From assembly GCA_040755915.1 (NCBI GenBank), contig JBFLWM010000007.1, forward strand, positions 6,475 to 70,474: 64,000 nt of DNA, written 5' to 3'. Positions 37,467-46,570 of the stretch are shown here, piece by piece; positions within the stretch are counted from its first letter, which is position 1, and each line of letters begins with the position of its first letter. Source of the stretch: Sulfurivermis sp040755915 (GTDB taxonomy: Bacteria; Pseudomonadota; Gammaproteobacteria; Thiohalomonadales; Thiohalomonadaceae). The position numbers were made by a program, and so were the translations under genes. Below the pieces are notes generated by a model. That model worked only from the letters and a program-made list of their open reading frames with translations. It did no database searches and was not told the DNA's origin.

Positions 37467-38545
37467 GAACGGGCACTCCGCTCCAGGCGCGCGCTGATCT
37501 CGCGCAGGGCGTGCAGCGACTGGTCGATGGCCGGCAGCGGCGGGGCGACATCGATGGCGGCAAGACGGCCCAGGGCCTCGCGCATGCCGACGGTGGCCGG
37601 CGAGGCGGCATCGTAGAAACGCTCCACCCAGGCATCCGCCTCCTGCAGGGCGGCGCGATAGGCCTGACCGTGACCGCGCAGCAGCGACAGGCGTGCCGTC
37701 TCCAGTTTGAGGCGCAGATTCTGCCGCAGCAGCAGGCGCTGATCGGGCGTGGTCAGCGGCAGACTGCCGGCGTCGTGACGGCGGATCACCACCAGACTGC
37801 GGATATCCGACCATACGGTCTGCACCAGTCCACGCCAGCCACTCGGCTGCTCCGCTGCTGCCGTCGTGTCCTGTTCCTCGCGCGGCGTCCCCGCCAGCAC
37901 CAGGTTGTCCACGCCCTTGCTCAGGGCGCCCAGCTCCAGGGTGATGCCGTCCACATCGAGCACGGGCAGGGCGCGCAGCGCCTGCAGCTCTTCGCTCAGC
38001 TGGGCGCGCACACGGGTCAGCAGGGGGTCATTGAGGAAGGCCAGGCGCTGATCGGCCGCCGTCATGGCGGCGATGGCGCCGGCCACGTCACGCTCCAGCA
38101 GCAGACGGCGGTTGGCCATCTGCAGCAGGTAATCGGCCTCGGCCAGCACCCAGGCATGGCGGTCGCGACCCAGGCGCTCGTTCATTTTCTCCAGCGCGTC
38201 ATTCAGCAACCGGGTGTCGCTGCGCAACTGCTCCAGCGCCCCGCTGTCCTGGGCCAGGCGGGCGGCCATCTCCTGCTGCTGTGTCGTCAGCTGCTCCAGC
38301 CGGCTGTGCAGGACTTGGTTTTCATGCAGGACGGCGGCGCGCTGCTTGTCCACCTCCTGCCACAGGCTGTAGCCGCCGCCCAGGGTGCCCAGCGCCAGCA
38401 GCACGGCGAACCAGGCCAGCCCACGGCCGCTGCGCGGCCGCTCCGCCGCGGCCATCTCCTGTGCTGCCGTCTCCGGTGTATCCACGCTTTCCTCCGACAC
38501 CTCGGCCACGGCGGTCTCGTCCGGCTTCTGTTCCATCTCGCTCAT
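37463..38545 (-). CDS. hemX: HemX, uroporphyrinogen III C-methyltransferase-like membrane protein
   Basis: A 360-residue bitopic protein: an acidic cytoplasmic N-terminus, one membrane helix (about 43-63), a coiled coil (ENQVLHSRLEQLTTQQQEM) and a C-terminal helical domain (AWVLAEADYLLQMANRRLLLERD). Despite the database name it has no methyltransferase motif. It sits between hemD and hemY with ATGA overlaps on both sides, so the three are translationally coupled. Confidence 0.92.
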   Translation of the reverse strand: MSEMEQKPDETAVAEVSEESVDTPETAAQEMAAAERPRSGRGLAWFAVLLALGTLGGGYSLWQEVDKQRAAVLHENQVLHSRLEQLTTQQQEMAARLAQDSGALEQLRSDTRLLNDALEKMNERLGRDRHAWVLAEADYLLQMANRRLLLERDVAGAIAAMTAADQRLAFLNDPLLTRVRAQLSEELQALRALPVLDVDGITLELGALSKGVDNLVLAGTPREEQDTTAAAEQPSGWRGLVQTVWSDIRSLVVIRRHDAGSLPLTTPDQRLLLRQNLRLKLETARLSLLRGHGQAYRAALQEADAWVERFYDAASPATVGMREALGRLAAIDVAPPLPAIDQSLHALREISARLERSARS

Positions 38546-39333
38546 CGACTCTCTCCCGCGCGGCCCGCCCAGCGGGCCACCGCCTCCACCAGTCCTGCAT
38601 CGCTCGCCAGGGCGGCGATGATGGCCGGTTGTGCAAAACCCAATTCTCTGGCCAGTTCGGCGGTGCGCTCGCTCACCACCACCAGCGGCAATTGCCTGAG
38701 CCGCGCCGCATTGGCGGTACCGGCCAATTCCAGCAGATTGCGCAGACCTTCGCTGCTGGTCACCGTCACGATATCCACCGCATCGGCCGCCAGTTGTGCC
38801 GCCAGTGCCTGCGCATCCGCACTCGGCCGTTCGCGCCGGTACACTTCGGCATATTCCACAACGGCGCCGCGCTCACGCAAAGTCTGCCCCAGCAACTCAC
38901 GTCCGCCGTCGCCGCGGAAGATCACCACGCGCCGGCCCGCCACCTGTTGCAGTTCCGGCAACGCCAGCAGGCCTTCGCTGTCGTAACGCTCCGTCGGCTG
39001 CAGGTCCGGGCCGCGCCCGAGGCGCGTCCGCAGGGTGCGCGCACTGCCTTCGCCCACCACCGCCAGACGCAGGCCGGCGGGCAGACCGCCGTGCGCCGCG
39101 ATCAGATCGAGACCGTACTCCACCGCATTGGGACTGACGAAGATCGCCAGGTCATATTGCGCCAGCCGCGTCACCGTCGCCAGAGGCGCCGTCATGTCCT
39201 GCGGCGGCGCAATGGCCAGCACGGGAAAACGGATCGCGCGGCCGCCGGCCTCTTCGATGAGACGGCACAGCGTGTCGGCCTGATGGGCGGGGCGCGTTAC
39301 CAGCACGCCCCGCCCATGCAATTCAATAATCAT
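38542..39333 (-). CDS. hemD: Uroporphyrinogen-III synthase
   Basis: A 263-residue two-domain enzyme that closes hydroxymethylbilane with D-ring inversion to give uroporphyrinogen III. Recognisable are the N-terminal GRGVLVTRPAHQADTLC, FVSPNAVEYGL, the linker VYRRERP and VTVTSSEGLRNLLE. HemD is poorly conserved, so the gene order hemC-hemD-hemX-hemY is strong support. The ATG chosen gives the family N-terminus; a longer open frame exists. A 109-bp gap with a GC-rich hairpin separates it from hemC. Confidence 0.9.
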   Translation of the reverse strand: MIIELHGRGVLVTRPAHQADTLCRLIEEAGGRAIRFPVLAIAPPQDMTAPLATVTRLAQYDLAIFVSPNAVEYGLDLIAAHGGLPAGLRLAVVGEGSARTLRTRLGRGPDLQPTERYDSEGLLALPELQQVAGRRVVIFRGDGGRELLGQTLRERGAVVEYAEVYRRERPSADAQALAAQLAADAVDIVTVTSSEGLRNLLELAGTANAARLRQLPLVVVSERTAELARELGFAQPAIIAALASDAGLVEAVARWAGRAGESR

Positions 39334-39355
39334 GTCGCTTGGCGACTCCTTGTCC

Positions 39356-39377
39356 CCTCCCCCGTGCGCGGGGGAGG
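39356..39377. repeat. GC-rich hairpin between hemC and hemD
   Basis: CCTCCCCC-GTGCGC-GGGGGAGG, a perfect 8-bp stem (nine with the closing G-C) immediately followed by further CAGGGGAGGGGG sequence. It has no T-run, so it is more likely a REP-like element or an mRNA stability/processing structure than a terminator. Confidence 0.7.
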
Positions 39378-39442
39378 CAGGGGAGGGGGAATCCGACCGG
39401 GCCACGTTCCCTGTTGCCAGCAAAACACCATCCCCCTGTCCG

Positions 39443-40375
39443 TCAGGCTGACGCATACACCTCGCGCAGAATCACGTCGGCACCGCGTGACAGCAGGTCT
39501 TCCGCCAGCACCCTGCCCAGCTCCTCGGCATCCTCCGGCTTGCCGCTGATGGAGCCGCGCACCACCTCGCCGCCATCGGGCCGGCCGACCAGGCCGTGCA
39601 GCACGATGACGCCGTGGTCCAGTTCGGCATAGCCGCCGATGGGCACCTGGCAGCCGCCCTCCAGGCGGGTGTTCATCGCCCGCTCCGCCTTGACGCGGGT
39701 GGCGGTGGGGGCATGGTTGAGCGGGGCCAGCAGGGCATTCACCTCGGCGTCGTCGCTGCGGCATTCGATGCCCACCGCGCCCTGGCCCACGGCGGGCAGG
39801 CTGACGGTGACGTCGAGCAGTTCCGTGATGCGGTTCTGCAGTTCGAGGCGGATCAGGCCGGCGCTGGCCAGGATGATGGCGTCGTATTCGCCATCGTCCA
39901 GCTTCTTCAGGCGGGTCTGCACATTGCCGCGCAGGAACTTCACCTGCAGGTCGGGACGGCGTGCCAGCAGCTGGCACTGGCGGCGCAGGCTGGAAGTGCC
40001 CACCACCGCACCCTGCGGCAGGGCATCGAAGCTCTTGTAGGTATTGGAGACGAAGGCGTCGCGCGGGTCTTCGCGCTCGCAGATCACGGCCAGGTGCAGC
40101 CCCTCCGGGAAGGCCATCGGCACGTCCTTCATGGAGTGCACCGCGATGTCGGCACGACCGGCGAGCAGGCCCTCCTCCAGTTCCTTCACGAACAGGCCCT
40201 TGCCGCCGATCTTGGCCAGCGGGGTATCGAGGATCTTGTCGCCCTGCGACACCATCTTCACCAGCTCCACCTCCAGACCGGGGTGGCACTCCTTGAGCCG
40301 TGCGGACACGTATTCTGCCTGCCACAACGCCAGCAGGCTCTGGCGCGTCGCGATACGGATCAGGTTTTTTGCCAT
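39443..40375 (-). CDS. hemC: Porphobilinogen deaminase (hydroxymethylbilane synthase)
   Basis: A 310-residue enzyme polymerising four porphobilinogens. The dipyrromethane-cofactor Cys is C242 in LEGGCQVPIGG, the same number as in E. coli. Catalytic HSMKDVP, the Arg-rich GTSSLRRQ and RGNVQTRL are present. The start ATG (AKNLIRIATRQSLLALWQ) matches the family. It is divergent from a periplasmic thioredoxin-fold gene. The upstream region has a TATA-rich CATTATAGA segment that may hold the minus-strand promoter. Confidence 0.95.
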   Translation of the reverse strand: MAKNLIRIATRQSLLALWQAEYVSARLKECHPGLEVELVKMVSQGDKILDTPLAKIGGKGLFVKELEEGLLAGRADIAVHSMKDVPMAFPEGLHLAVICEREDPRDAFVSNTYKSFDALPQGAVVGTSSLRRQCQLLARRPDLQVKFLRGNVQTRLKKLDDGEYDAIILASAGLIRLELQNRITELLDVTVSLPAVGQGAVGIECRSDDAEVNALLAPLNHAPTATRVKAERAMNTRLEGGCQVPIGGYAELDHGVIVLHGLVGRPDGGEVVRGSISGKPEDAEELGRVLAEDLLSRGADVILREVYASA

Positions 40376-40555
40376 GGAATCAAACCTTTGTGTTCTATAA
40401 TGGCGGCCCGCGATGGGGACGGGAACCGGCCGATGGAATAAGTAGTCCCAATTGAGCGTCTGATCATACACGCCCGGCACGGGCGGGCCTATTGCACGGA
40501 TGGCGGTAGCGTCCTTATCCTAGGGAAAAACCCGCATCTATTAATAGGTTTTTGC

Positions 40556-41113
40556 ATGAAGACAGTCTTCCGCGCCCTGAGCCTGCTGTTGCTGGCCGTC
40601 GCCCTTCCCGCCGCTGCCTGGTCCGACATGGAGGCCGACGCCCCTGCCGACGCCACCGGCGTGGTCATCCCGGAGGTCACCGACCTGCGCCAGGAGGCCG
40701 CCCTGGCCCGCAACAGGCGCCTGCCGCTCCTGGTGATGTTCTCGTCGGAATACTGCCCCTACTGCACCACCATGAAGAGCGACTTCCTCAAGCCGATGAT
40801 GTTCAGCGGCGCCTACGACGACAAGATCCTGTTCCGCATGCTGGAGCTGCGCGCCGGTGCGGACGTCGTCGACTTCGACGGCCGCAAGGTCAACGTGTGG
40901 GAATTTGCCGAGCGCTACAAGGTCCGCGTCACCCCCACCCTGGTGTTCCTCGACTATCAGGGCAAGCCGATGGCCCCCAAGATGGTCGGCCTCACCACCC
41001 CGGACTTCTTCGGCGGCTATCTCGACGACGCCATCACCACCGCCTACAACCACGTGCGCAACGGCAGCAGCACCTTCGCCTGCAAGGATGCGCATACACG
41101 GCTGACCTGCTAA
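40556..41113 (+). CDS. Periplasmic thioredoxin-fold protein with CPYC motif
   Basis: A 185-residue protein with a signal peptide (cleavage near residue 22), the redox motif C67-P-Y-C70 in SSEYCPYCTTM and the cis-Pro segment RVTPTLVF of thioredoxin-like reductases (SoxW/DsbE-like family). It has two further Cys near the C-terminus (STFACKD, RLTC). A role reducing or oxidising periplasmic disulfides, for example in cytochrome maturation, is plausible but not shown. It is divergent from hemC and convergent with algR. Confidence 0.85.
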   Translation: MKTVFRALSLLLLAVALPAAAWSDMEADAPADATGVVIPEVTDLRQEAALARNRRLPLLVMFSSEYCPYCTTMKSDFLKPMMFSGAYDDKILFRMLELRAGADVVDFDGRKVNVWEFAERYKVRVTPTLVFLDYQGKPMAPKMVGLTTPDFFGGYLDDAITTAYNHVRNGSSTFACKDAHTRLTC

Positions 41114-41146
41114 ACACAGGGGCGGGTCGCGTACCCGCCCTGCGCA

Positions 41147-41887
41147 TCAAATCTCGCCCGAGCGCAACAGCCGCCGCAGTTCCGGCAGGTGCCGCCGGCT
41201 GATCTCCAGCTGCTCCGCGCACGCCTTCAGTTTCACCCGTACCACGCCGTCGCTCCCTTTCTCCAGCCCCTCCAGCGCGGCACGCGCCACCAGGGCATTG
41301 CGGTGGATGCGCACGAAGCGCGCTCCATATTCCGTCTCCAGGGCGGTGAGCGAGTCCTCGACGAGCGCCTCGCCGCGGCGGTGGTGGGCCACCACATACT
41401 TCTGCTCGGCACGCAGGAACAGGATGTCGTCCACCGGGATCAGGGTGAGATTGCCGTGCAGGGTGCTGGACAGGTGGCTGCGTCCCGGCGGCTCAGGATC
41501 GGCGGCGGCGACCGCCTCCAGCTGCGGCGCCGTCAGGCGCCGCGCCTTGCCCAGCGCCTGGACCAGCCGCTCGGCCCGTACCGGCTTGAGCAGGTAATCC
41601 ACCGCCTGCGCCTCGAAGGCCTGCAGGGCGTAATCGCCGTAGGCGGTGACGAACACCACCGCCGGCCCCTCGGGCAGGCGTGCCAGATGCCGTGCCGCCT
41701 CCAGCCCGTCCATGCCCGGCATGCGGATATCGAGCAGCACCACTGCCGGATGCAGGCGGGCGCAGGCCTCCAGCGCGGCACGGCCGTCACCCGCCTCGCC
41801 CACCACCTCGGCACCGGGCAGCGCCTCCACCATGCGGCGCAGGCGTTCCCGGGCCAGCGGCTCGTCGTCGACGATCAATACGCGCAT
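41147..41887 (-). CDS. algR: LytTR-type response regulator (AlgR family)
   Basis: A 246-residue regulator. The receiver domain has DDE near residues 8-10, phospho-acceptor D53 in LLDIRMPGMDG and K104-region LKPVRAERL. A C-terminal LytTR DNA-binding domain follows (about 140-240; ILFLRAEQKYVVAHHR, RIHRNALVA, ISRRHLPELRRLL). The ATG overlaps the kinase stop (TGATG), and a GTG one codon upstream is an alternative. In pseudomonads AlgR controls alginate, twitching and other virulence traits. Targets here are unknown. Confidence 0.9.
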   Translation of the reverse strand: MRVLIVDDEPLARERLRRMVEALPGAEVVGEAGDGRAALEACARLHPAVVLLDIRMPGMDGLEAARHLARLPEGPAVVFVTAYGDYALQAFEAQAVDYLLKPVRAERLVQALGKARRLTAPQLEAVAAADPEPPGRSHLSSTLHGNLTLIPVDDILFLRAEQKYVVAHHRRGEALVEDSLTALETEYGARFVRIHRNALVARAALEGLEKGSDGVVRVKLKACAEQLEISRRHLPELRRLLRSGEI

Positions 41888-42936
41888 CACACCGTCTTCC
41901 GGTAGGGCCAGCGCAGCCGGACCTGATATTCCCCGGCCCCTTCTTCCGCCTCCAGCACGGCGTCGGTGCCGAAGTGGAAGGCCAGGCGCTGACGGATGTT
42001 GTCCACGGCGACGCGGTTGCCGCTGCGCTCACGTGCCTGAGCCGGACAGGGATTGGTCACGCAAAGAATCAGCCCGTCGCCCTCCGCGCTGCCGTGCACG
42101 GTGATGCTGCCGCCATCGGCCAGTTGCTCGATGCCGTGGTAGATGGCGTTCTCCACCAGCGGCTGCAGGGTCAGCGGCGGGATGGCGGCGTCCTGCGGCA
42201 GGGCATCGATCTGCCACTCCAGATGCAGGCGTGTGCCGAGGCGCAGCGATTCCATGTGCAGATAGCGCCGTGTCAGCGCCAGCTCCTCCGCCAGCGGGAT
42301 CAGGCGGCGGCCATCGCCCAGGCTGGCACGGAACAAATCGGCCAGGTCCTCGATGGCCGCCTCGGCCTGCGCCGGGTCGCTGCGCGTGAGGCTGGCGATG
42401 GAATTCATGCTGTTGAACAGGAAATGGGGGCGGATGCGTGCCTGCAGCGCGGCGAAACGCGCCTCGCTCTCCGCCAGCAGGCGCCGGCGCGACTGGTGGG
42501 TAAGATAGAAATAGCGCAGCGCCAGGGCGCTGACGATGGCGCCGATGGCCAGGTTGCGCAGCACGAAACGGAAATGGCCGCCGCTGCTGCCGCGCAGACC
42601 GGAATCGAGGATGAACCACCAGGCCAGCTCGGACAGGATCAGTATCACCAGCAGCAGCAGCCCGTAGCTGACCAGCGCGGCACTGCGATCGCCCAGCCGC
42701 ACCAGCCAGCGCCGCCCGGTACACAACACGGCCGCGCCGGTCAGACCGGCCCACTGCATGAACAGCGAGGTCAATGCCAGGGTGTCCCACATCTCGACAC
42801 CGCGGCCGAGCTGGGCCAGGGTGAGGATGAAGGCAAAGATCTCCGACAGCACGACCACGGCGAACACCGCCTGCAGGCCGCAGAAATCGGGCAGGAAGAA
42901 GTTGTCGTTGCGCGGGGATGAAGTCACCAAGGCCAC
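41887..42936 (-). CDS. algZ: LytS/AlgZ-type sensor histidine kinase
   Basis: A 349-residue inner-membrane kinase with about four membrane helices (residues about 15-145) and a His_kinase domain. The phospho-acceptor His lies in ARIRPHFLFNSMNSI. The ATP-lid begins at PPLTLQPLVENAIYHGIE and ends with a GNRVAVDNIRQRL G-box variant. Members lack the classical X-region. No ATG lies in a suitable place, so the GTG in PVALVTSSP was taken as start (AGGGA upstream). Nearby TTG and GTG codons are alternatives. It is coupled to algR and divergent from argH, as in Pseudomonas. Confidence 0.85.
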   Translation of the reverse strand: MALVTSSPRNDNFFLPDFCGLQAVFAVVVLSEIFAFILTLAQLGRGVEMWDTLALTSLFMQWAGLTGAAVLCTGRRWLVRLGDRSAALVSYGLLLLVILILSELAWWFILDSGLRGSSGGHFRFVLRNLAIGAIVSALALRYFYLTHQSRRRLLAESEARFAALQARIRPHFLFNSMNSIASLTRSDPAQAEAAIEDLADLFRASLGDGRRLIPLAEELALTRRYLHMESLRLGTRLHLEWQIDALPQDAAIPPLTLQPLVENAIYHGIEQLADGGSITVHGSAEGDGLILCVTNPCPAQARERSGNRVAVDNIRQRLAFHFGTDAVLEAEEGAGEYQVRLRWPYRKTV

Positions 42937-43053
42937 CGGCCGTCCCTGTCGTGGATGAACGGCCTCATCATAGCCCCATCCATGCGGTGCGGGCATCCCC
43001 CGCGCCCGGTGATATACTGCGGCCCACTTCACGCTTCCCATCCCCGAGCCATC

Positions 43054-44475
<1,422 letters not shown>

Positions 44476-44493
44476 TCCAGGGAGCAGCACACC

Positions 44494-44757
44494 ATGCAAC
44501 AGATTCTCGACTTCATCATCGCCAACCCCCTGTACGGTGCGGGACTGGCCATTCTGCTGCTCCTGCTGGTCATCAGCCTGATCAAGCGCGCCGTCAAGCT
44601 GGTTGTCGTTGCCGTGCTGCTCAACGTCGGCTACGGCTATTACCTGCACGATGCCGCCATGAGTTATTACGACAAGGCGACCCGCGCCGTGGAAGATGCG
44701 GCAGAACAGGCCACCGATGCCGCCGCCAGGGCCGGCGAGATGATCAAGCTCCGCTAG
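44494..44757 (+). CDS. Small membrane protein of unknown function
   Basis: An 87-residue protein with one or two closely spaced hydrophobic helices (about 13-48: GAGLAILLLLLVISLIKR and LVVVAVLLNVGYGYYL) and an amphipathic Ala-rich C-terminal helix (KATRAVEDAAEQATDAAARAGEM). It starts 18 bp after argH with a GGAG site, so it is probably cotranscribed. No family recognised. Confidence 0.6.
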   Translation: MQQILDFIIANPLYGAGLAILLLLLVISLIKRAVKLVVVAVLLNVGYGYYLHDAAMSYYDKATRAVEDAAEQATDAAARAGEMIKLR

Positions 44758-44807
44758 CTGCCGCCGCACTACGCCAGCTGTCCCACTACTCGCAGGCTCG
44801 TCGCACC

Positions 44808-45200
44808 ATGAATATCGTCGTCGTAGATACCGCCCACATTGCCGGCGAAGCCGACTTCCCCATGCTCGACATTCCCAAATACGGCTGGCAGCAGTTTCCT
44901 GCGCTGGCGGGAAGCGAGCTGGCGGAGCGCTGCTGGCGCTCGGATGTGATCGTCGCAGCGCACGCCCCCATCGATCGCGTCGTCATCGACAAGGCCTTCA
45001 AGCTGGCGCTGATCGTGGCCGCCGGTGATGACTACAGTCACATCGACCGTGCCGCCGCCGCGGAGCGCGGCATTACCGTCTGCCATATTCCCGGCGCCGA
45101 TCCGGCGGATACCGCACAGAGCGAACGTCTCTGCGCACAGGTGATCGACACCATCGCCGCGTATCTGCGCGGCACCCCCATCAACGTGGTCGGCGCCTGA
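44808..45200 (+). CDS. Isolated catalytic (substrate-binding) domain of a D-2-hydroxyacid dehydrogenase, lacking the NAD-binding domain
   Basis: A 130-residue protein. Residues 1-105 match the N-terminal flavodoxin-like domain of HprA/PdxB-type dehydrogenases: DVIVAAHAPIDRVVIDKAF, LALIVAAGDDYSHID and AAAERGITVCHIPG. The tail (LCAQVIDTIAAYLRGTPINVV) matches the C-terminal helix that packs on this domain in full-length enzymes. The roughly 190-residue Rossmann domain between them is absent, along with the catalytic Arg/Glu/His, so dehydrogenase activity is excluded. It is tightly followed (2 bp) by cvfB. It may be a pseudo-enzyme or a repurposed binding domain. Confidence 0.75.
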   Translation: MNIVVVDTAHIAGEADFPMLDIPKYGWQQFPALAGSELAERCWRSDVIVAAHAPIDRVVIDKAFKLALIVAAGDDYSHIDRAAAAERGITVCHIPGADPADTAQSERLCAQVIDTIAAYLRGTPINVVGA

Positions 45201-45202
45201 AC

Positions 45203-46036
45203 ATGGCACAGCTTGGTGTACTCAACACGCTGACCGTGCTGCGCAAGGGCAGCTATGGCGTGATCCTCGACGGCGGCGAACTGGGTGACGTGCTGCTGCC
45301 GCTGCGCGAGGCACCGGAGTCGTGCGCCGTCGGCGACACGCTGGAGGTGTTCGTCTACGTCGACTCCGACGATACTGTGGTCGCCACCACGCAGCGACCG
45401 CTGGCCCAGGTGGGCGAATTTGCCCTGATGAAGGTGGCATCCACCACCCAGTTCGGTGCCTTCCTCGACTGGGGACTGCGCAAGAACCTGCTGGTGCCCT
45501 TCGCCGAGCAGAGCGGCAACATGGCCGTCGGCCGCGCCTACGTGGTGCACGTCTACCGCGACAAGCGCACTGGCCGCATCGTCGGCTCGACGCGACTGGA
45601 CAAATTCCTCGATCGCACACCGGCCAGCTACACGCCCCGGCAGGCGGTGGATCTGCTGGTGTGCGAGCACACCGACATCGGCTACAAGGCGATCATCAAT
45701 AACCGTCATTGGGGCGTATTGCATGACGCCGACGTATTCCAGCCGCTGCGCTATGGCCAGCGCCTCGCCGGCTACATCAAGAAGCTGCGCGAGGACGGCA
45801 AGATCGATCTCGTACTGCAACCACCGGGCTACGCCAAGGTGGAGGGCATTGCCGGCGAACTGCTGGAGAAGATCAAGGCGGCAGGCGGCTTCATCAACGT
45901 CACCGACAAGAGTCCGCCCGAGGTCATCTACGCCCGCTTCGGCGTCAGCAAGAAGGTGTTCAAGCAGGCAATCTCCGCCCTGTATCGCGAACGCCTGATC
46001 ACCATCGAGGCTGATGGTCTGCGCCTGGTGCGCTGA
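45203..46036 (+). CDS. cvfB: S1-like RNA-binding protein CvfB/YitL
   Basis: A 277-residue protein with tandem S1-like OB folds: LTVLRKGSYGVILDGGELGDVLLP, FALMKVASTTQFGAFLDWG and the third near DIGYKAIINNRHWGVLH. A C-terminal winged helix (PPEVIYARFGVSKKVFKQAISALYRERLI) completes it. This is the CvfB architecture. It binds RNA and is implicated in virulence gene control in staphylococci. Its role in proteobacteria is not defined. The ATG lies 2 bp after the preceding stop. Confidence 0.9.
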   Translation: MAQLGVLNTLTVLRKGSYGVILDGGELGDVLLPLREAPESCAVGDTLEVFVYVDSDDTVVATTQRPLAQVGEFALMKVASTTQFGAFLDWGLRKNLLVPFAEQSGNMAVGRAYVVHVYRDKRTGRIVGSTRLDKFLDRTPASYTPRQAVDLLVCEHTDIGYKAIINNRHWGVLHDADVFQPLRYGQRLAGYIKKLREDGKIDLVLQPPGYAKVEGIAGELLEKIKAAGGFINVTDKSPPEVIYARFGVSKKVFKQAISALYRERLITIEADGLRLVR

Positions 46037-46102
46037 GCGTCCCCACGCTAACCCTGATGCCGGTCAGTTAGCGACAAAGGTACGGCAAATGTTTGGGAAG
46101 CA

Positions 46103-46244
46103 CTGAATAAGTTCAGAGCTTCCGCGGCACAGGGATGTGCCGCCAATTTTCAACGACGATAAGTCGTTGAAAATTGAAGCCAATCGAAAATCACACTTTT
46201 CGATTGGCGTGGTCTGAGAAGTCCAGGATGGACTTATTCAGACC
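46103..46244. repeat. Multi-hairpin structured element (MITE/REP-like)
   Basis: Outer arms CTGAATAAGT (46103-46112) and ACTTATTCAG (46232-46241) are complementary. They enclose a perfect 13-bp stem (46145-46157/46163-46175, AATTTTCAACGAC), a perfect 12-bp stem (46179-46190/46197-46208, GCCAATCGAAAA) and GGTCTGA/TCAGACC closing a hairpin with GTCC/GGAC (46211-46244). It forms part of the 534-bp gap between cvfB and rsgA. The core GTCCAGGATGGACTTAT resembles the repeat near 14.7 kb. Confidence 0.8.
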
Positions 46245-46251
46245 TTCCTTT

Positions 46252-46303
46252 GCAGGAGCCGAGTCCTCTCGGCGAACATTCGCCCAGGGGACTGGGCTCC
46301 TAC
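46252..46303. repeat. REP-like palindromic element
   Basis: Starts GCAGGAGCCGAGTCCTCTCGGCGAA and ends GGACTGGGCTCCTAC, a shorter copy of the element found twice at 36043-36219 and, inverted, at 55444-55516. It abuts the multi-hairpin element. The remaining gap to 46570 holds only a possible 12-codon frame. Confidence 0.85.
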
Positions 46304-46421
46304 AACGCCCGGGAATCGCGTAACTTATCGGCATTACACCCTAACTCTGCCTTTCCTGCCGGCACACACCGGCGTAGAATCGCGACGTTGTTTCCCCACT
46401 CATCTTTCTGCCGGAGGCTCG

Positions 46422-46460
46422 ATGGATACCGTCATCAGCGCCGGCCTGCACCACCGCTAA
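46422..46460 (+). CDS. Possible 12-residue leader peptide upstream of rsgA
   Basis: An ATG preceded by GGAGG at good spacing opens a 12-codon frame (MDTVISAGLHHR) ending in TAA, 110 bp before the rsgA start. The good ribosome binding site is the only support. No attenuator-like stem alternatives are evident, and it could be chance. Confidence 0.25.
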   Translation: MDTVISAGLHHR

Positions 46461-46570
46461 AAACCGCGGTCGGGCAGCAGGCGCGGCCCATCTCAACGCA
46501 AACACCGTTACGCAAGAACGGCGCTTTCACGCGCCCTGCCGAAACCGATTTGTTGAGAGGATGACACGCC

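Noticed and set aside
37463..38545. HemX as a genuine uroporphyrinogen III methyltransferase
   Set aside because: No SAM-binding motif; the name is inherited from database annotation.
39356..39393. GC-rich hairpin between hemC and hemD as a terminator
   Set aside because: No T-run follows on the minus strand, and the hem genes are expected to be cotranscribed.
46422..46460. Leader peptide acting as an attenuator for rsgA
   Set aside because: No repeated regulatory codons and no alternative terminator/antiterminator stems; kept only as a low-confidence frame.
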